Shown here one piece after another: positions 60,420 through 64,000 of a stretch of DNA of 64,000 nucleotides. Each line of letters opens with the position of its first letter. Position 1 is the first letter of the stretch. The DNA is taken from NCBI RefSeq assembly GCF_020536995.1, contig NW_026273370.1:124001-188000 (forward strand). Direction: 5' to 3'. Made by a program: the position numbers and the translations under genes. The DNA is from Dreissena polymorpha (lineage: Eukaryota; Mollusca; Bivalvia; Myida; Dreissenidae). The notes below the pieces were generated by a model. It was not told where the DNA came from. It saw nothing but the letters and a program-made list of their open reading frames with translations, and searched no databases.

Positions 60420-61935
60420 TTTTGTGGGACAATATATTCAACACATGTTCATGTACCATGTAGTGTTCGTGTGTCATATGAATAGATATTTTTGTGTGAA
60501 ATTAAAATGGAATATATTGTGCCACAAACAATAAAAACAAGCATTTTGTATCTCGTTAAATCTATGTTACCATACCACATGCAGCATTGAATTTGGTAAT
60601 TGCTATAAGAAACACTGATTTTTTATTGGTAACTTTATTTTACGAAATGTTTTGCGAAATTTTCGTTGATTTTTAGTATTTATGTTTCTTAAAGTGGCTT
60701 GAACTGAAGTAGCATCCGTTTCCATCCCATAATGCTCTCTGTCGCTGTTTTCTCAGAGACTTTGTTGTTCCATTGATTGCGCTTAAAATCATGAATACAT
60801 GTACATGTCAAATGCTATCTGTATTTGCTGTGAGCTACACAACTAAGCTTTTGCATTATCTTCCAATGAAGACAATTTTTACATTTTGAAATGCATGTGA
60901 TAGCCTTTCAAAAGCTATTACCACATAGAAATATGGCTATGAATGAGGTTAATCTATCGCTGCATGATTTGTTTGACTTGAATGAGGAACGAATGACTGG
61001 GGGTAATTTGCGTTGCACCAAAATGCCTGTTGTATATGATATGGTCCCAAAGGGCCCACTGTGAGATATTTTTTGTGCTTTTAATTATTGTTATGCAGAA
61101 TCTTAAAATCTATATTTAGGAGTCAAAGGGTCAAAATATGAGTCATTTGAAGCCACGACTGGATTGCAAAGTTTGGAAAATTGCTAAAAGGTTAAGGAAT
61201 TCAATCAATTAAATTCAATAATGTTTGATAAGCCATATTCATATTTGAATGATGCAGCATCAATCGGAATAATGATACACACCTATCAGGCCTTTTCCAA
61301 GACACTTTCAGTGCAGAGTTGCTGCTTCAAAATCCTTGCTACTGCCAGGTTAAAATATTTTATTTTGACACAATGCACACCATTCTTTTATGAAGCACCT
61401 GACCGCTACTGACAAAACGATCAACAACAATCAACTAAATAAATGTTAGTCATGATGATCTCTATTTAAATGCAGTTTATAATTTGTGTGCTTATGGTTC
61501 TATAGCTTTTATTCATTAACCTGGTCCCTCAAACGAACTTGCCCTTGTGCCTTTGCAAAAAACCTGCAAAAGGCTGGAATCTTTTTACTAGGCGTTAACA
61601 CATTAAGACAAGGGTAAAGTTATGTATTAATAGTAAATGTATAGTTGCATGTGTCACCATTATAGTTTTATATTATCTGATAAGCTTAATTTAATGCTAA
61701 TAGGTTCCCTTATGAAATAAGAGATTCTTGTTTGATAAAATCTACATTATTTTGATTGAATAATTATATCAAAGTGTTTTCACAATTAGAAAAACAAATA
61801 GGATGATTGTTGGTACTGACACTAAGGTTCAACATGGGCAAGTTGGTGTGTGTATGTGTTTCTTGTAAATTACGTTAACTACTAAAATTATGACTGTTCC
61901 ATAATGGTGACCCTTAATGTTAACGAGTATTACTC
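60420..61935. other. No gene seen
   Basis: AT-rich with weak open frames only. A possible small exon-like block at about 61311-61347 (after a TTTCAG, before GCCAG|GTTAAA) is too short to call. Confidence 0.4.
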
Positions 61936-61939
61936 ACAG

Positions 61940-62098
61940 TCTGTTCAGGTTTTATTTATTTGCTGTGCATCAGTAACTAAGGATTGGAAATGAAGCCTTA
62001 AAAACCTTTGTAACAATGTTTTTAATTAAATGTAACTTTCTAAGGGACTACAAATGTTTCAAAATACGTATCTACGTGGTAAAGGGTTAAAGCAGATG
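61940..62098 (-). mobile_element. AAGGGTTAA-ended MITE, copy B (inverted)
   Basis: CAGTCTGTTCAGGTTTTA, GTGCATCAGTAACTAAGG and GAAGCCTTAAAAACC are inverted counterparts of CTGAACAGACTG, ATACTGATGAG and TTTTAAAGGCTTCA in copies A and C. The right end is GTAAAGGGTTAA. Confidence 0.6.
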
Positions 62099-62843
62099 TA
62101 TTTTACAACGAGTACGTGTAAGTAACTTCCCCAATTATTCACTGTATGTTATCAGTGAAATCTACCTACTTGCATTATGTAAAACAAGGCCTTTGTTTCA
62201 AGTCTGACAAGTCATCGTCAGTTTGGCATTTACATGACTACATGTACATCGGATTTGCATCTGTTCATGAACAATTATGTAATATTAATTAAAGTGTCAA
62301 GCATTTTTAGGTACAGTGTCAAAAAGATTGAATTAATGAGTTCATTTCAATACGCATATTGTTGTTGAACAGTTGTTGGCAAATAACCAAATGTGTCAAT
62401 GTTGCTCTGATATCATTATGTTGGGTGCTGATTTTAGTGTAATAAAATTGTCATGTTAAATGTTTAAAATAAAATTGGATTATTTTTAATTTCCACTAAT
62501 AAAATCAAAACCACCCACGTCTAGTAGATAATTTATTTTCTCTCTCTTTAAAAAAAATAAATAAATCTGTTTTGAATGCATTCCCTTCTAAATATTAAAG
62601 GTTTATTGAACACAAAAAAGGGTCAGCTATGAAAAAGAATGTTCATTGTTTTGTGTAGGGTCCTGAAAATGTATGACAGTATTAGAAATAACACCTTACT
62701 TTTAGATTTCTAAATCCTCCTTACAATAAAGATGTAAATTTGTTGGTATTTAAACTACATGTTGTATCTGTCCATTTTTCATACTGAAATGCATCATCAC
62801 TCAAGACAGACAGTGTCATACTTGCGAAATAAATCCAGACATA

Positions 62844-63055
62844 GAGGTCACAGTGGTGTAGTGGATATGGTGGCCACCCTAAGGGATCAGGAGGTCAGGG
62901 GTTCGATCCCCTCTGTGGGAGCGTTCTTTAGATTTCCAAAATAGACACCAAGTACTGGTTCTAGTCCCAGGAAACAAACTTAAGAGCGTTTCAAATAAGT
63001 CTTAGGCTTTCTATGCAATCGAGATAAAATAGATAGGTTTAAACTAATTAAACCT
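62844..63055 (+). mobile_element. tRNA-derived SINE, copy 2
   Basis: A box CAGTGGTGTAGTGGATATGG and B box GGGGTTCGATCCCCTCTGTG, then the same body as copy 1: GGAGCGTTCTT, GTACTGGTTCTA, GAGCGTTTCAAATA, GCTTTCTATGCAATCGAGA, ATAGGTTTAAACTAATTA. Together with 26816-27022 it defines the family's length and structure. Confidence 0.85.
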
Positions 63056-63059
63056 TTAC

Positions 63060-63290
63060 TTCTTAGAAACTTCTTTTGACGTGTTTGTAGTCCCATAGAA
63101 AGTTTAATTTAATTAAAGATCTTTATTACTAGATTCAAGTTTTAAAGGCTTCAATTCCAACCCTTTGATACTGATGAGAAGCAAACAACATAAAACCTGA
63201 ACAGACTGCGAGTGACTTACAGGCTGTTCCTGTTTGATGCTGTTTGCACATAGCCAGTTTCACTTTGCTTCTGAGTGGGAAAGGGTTAAA
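63060..63290 (+). mobile_element. AAGGGTTAA-ended MITE, copy C
   Basis: AACCCTTTGATACTGATGAG, CCTGAACAGACTGCGAGTGA, GCTTCTGAGTGGGAAAGGGT and TAA match copy A in order and orientation, with the same upstream part (TTCAAGTTTTAAAGGCTTCA). It follows the SINE directly. Confidence 0.65.
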
Positions 63291-63389
63291 CTAAATAAAT
63301 CTGGACACTATTTGCCTCTTTGCATTCAATCCTAAGTATGTGGACAGCCTCATTTTGAAATAAAACACCAAAATACCAAAATTATTTTT

Positions 63390-64000
63390 GATTTTATTAG
63401 CTCATCTATTTTTTGAAAAAAAATTATGAGCTATTGTCATCACCTTGGCGTGGGCGTCCGGTTAAGTTTTGCGTTTAGGTCCACTTTTCTCAGAAAGTAT
63501 CAATGCTATTGCATTCAAACTTGGTACACTTACTTACTATCATGAGGGGACTGGGCAGGCAAAGTTAGATAACTCTGGTGTGCATTTTGACTGAATTATA
63601 TGCCCTTTTTATACTTAGAAAATTGAAAATTTTGGTTAAGTTTTGCGTTTAGGTCCACTTTTTTCAGAAAGTATCAATGCTACATTTGTATTGCATTCAA
63701 ACTTGGTACACTTACTTACTATCATGAGGGGACTGGGCAGGCAAGGTTAGATAACTTTGGCGTGCATTTTGACAGAATTATGTGCCCTTTTTATACTTAG
63801 AAAATTGAAAATTGTGGTTAAGTTTTGTGTTTAGATCCATTTTATTCCTTAAGTATCAAAGCTATTGCTTTCATACTTGCAACACTTACTAACTATCATA
63901 AGGGGACTGTGCAGGCAAAGTAATGTAACTCTGACTGGCATTTTGACAGAATTATGTGCCCTTTTTATACTTAGAAAATTGAAAATTTGGTTATGTTTTG
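63390..64000 (+). repeat. Tandem 173-182-bp repeat preceded by a short foldback
   Basis: A hairpin (TTAGCTCATCTATTTTTTG facing AAAATTATGAGCTA, 63399-63432) precedes three units starting GGTTAAGTTTTGYGTTTAG at 63461, 63635 and 63817, and the start of a fourth at 63990. Each unit includes TTGGTACACTTACTTACTAT, GAGGGGACTGGGCAGGCAA, and TTTTTATACTTAGAAAATTG. The array runs past the window edge. Non-coding; probably the internal array of a mobile element. Confidence 0.85.

Overview
The window looks like bivalve mollusc nuclear DNA. It is AT-rich and intron-rich, with short exons bounded by GT-AG sites, and it carries C-type lectin and C1q-domain genes of the kind that are expanded in bivalves. It is crowded with small inverted-repeat elements, LINE tails and tRNA-derived SINEs. 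The palindromic repeat built around GTCGTCCCAGATTAGCCTGT is, as far as I recall, very abundant in dreissenid mussels (Dreissena), so a dreissenid is my best guess. Genus-level assignment is inference. Exons were built by hand from reading frame, splice signals and phase.

Layout. 1-4.2 kb: nothing coding seen. 4.3-4.6 kb: LINE tail. 4.7-9.8 kb (+): class A GPCR in six visible exons, with two one-base frame problems. 13.9-17.6 kb: cluster of palindromic MITEs, two TTAA-flanked MITEs and a long GAT array. 20.0-25.0 kb (-): two tandem three-exon C-type lectin genes. 28.2-32.5 kb (+): secreted coiled-coil/C1q gene, followed by a minus-strand C1q-like exon and then a decayed partial copy of the C1q gene (34.6-38.7 kb) that contains two retroelement tails. 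40.9 kb: LINE 5' fragment with a 2A-like motif. 41.5-42.3 kb: TTAA-flanked element with internal tandem repeats. 44.4-48.1 kb (+): complete five-exon calmodulin-like gene of 160 residues. 50.3-64 kb: mostly DNA-transposon relics, including a long palindrome and two neighbouring CAGGG-ended elements with 6-bp target duplications, plus a second full SINE and tandem repeats at the right edge.

Most unusual locus: the calmodulin-like gene. Its second intron holds about 25 copies of a ~31-bp minisatellite whose unit is the exon 2/intron 2 donor junction. Its third intron holds about 9 copies of a ~38-bp minisatellite whose unit is the intron 3/exon 4 acceptor junction, including the start of the EF-hand 3 loop. 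That third intron also begins with GC rather than GT. The gene therefore sits among arrays of decoy copies of its own splice sites.

The secreted lectins and the C1q protein fit an innate recognition role, as is usual for these families in bivalves. No operon-like relation between the genes is implied.
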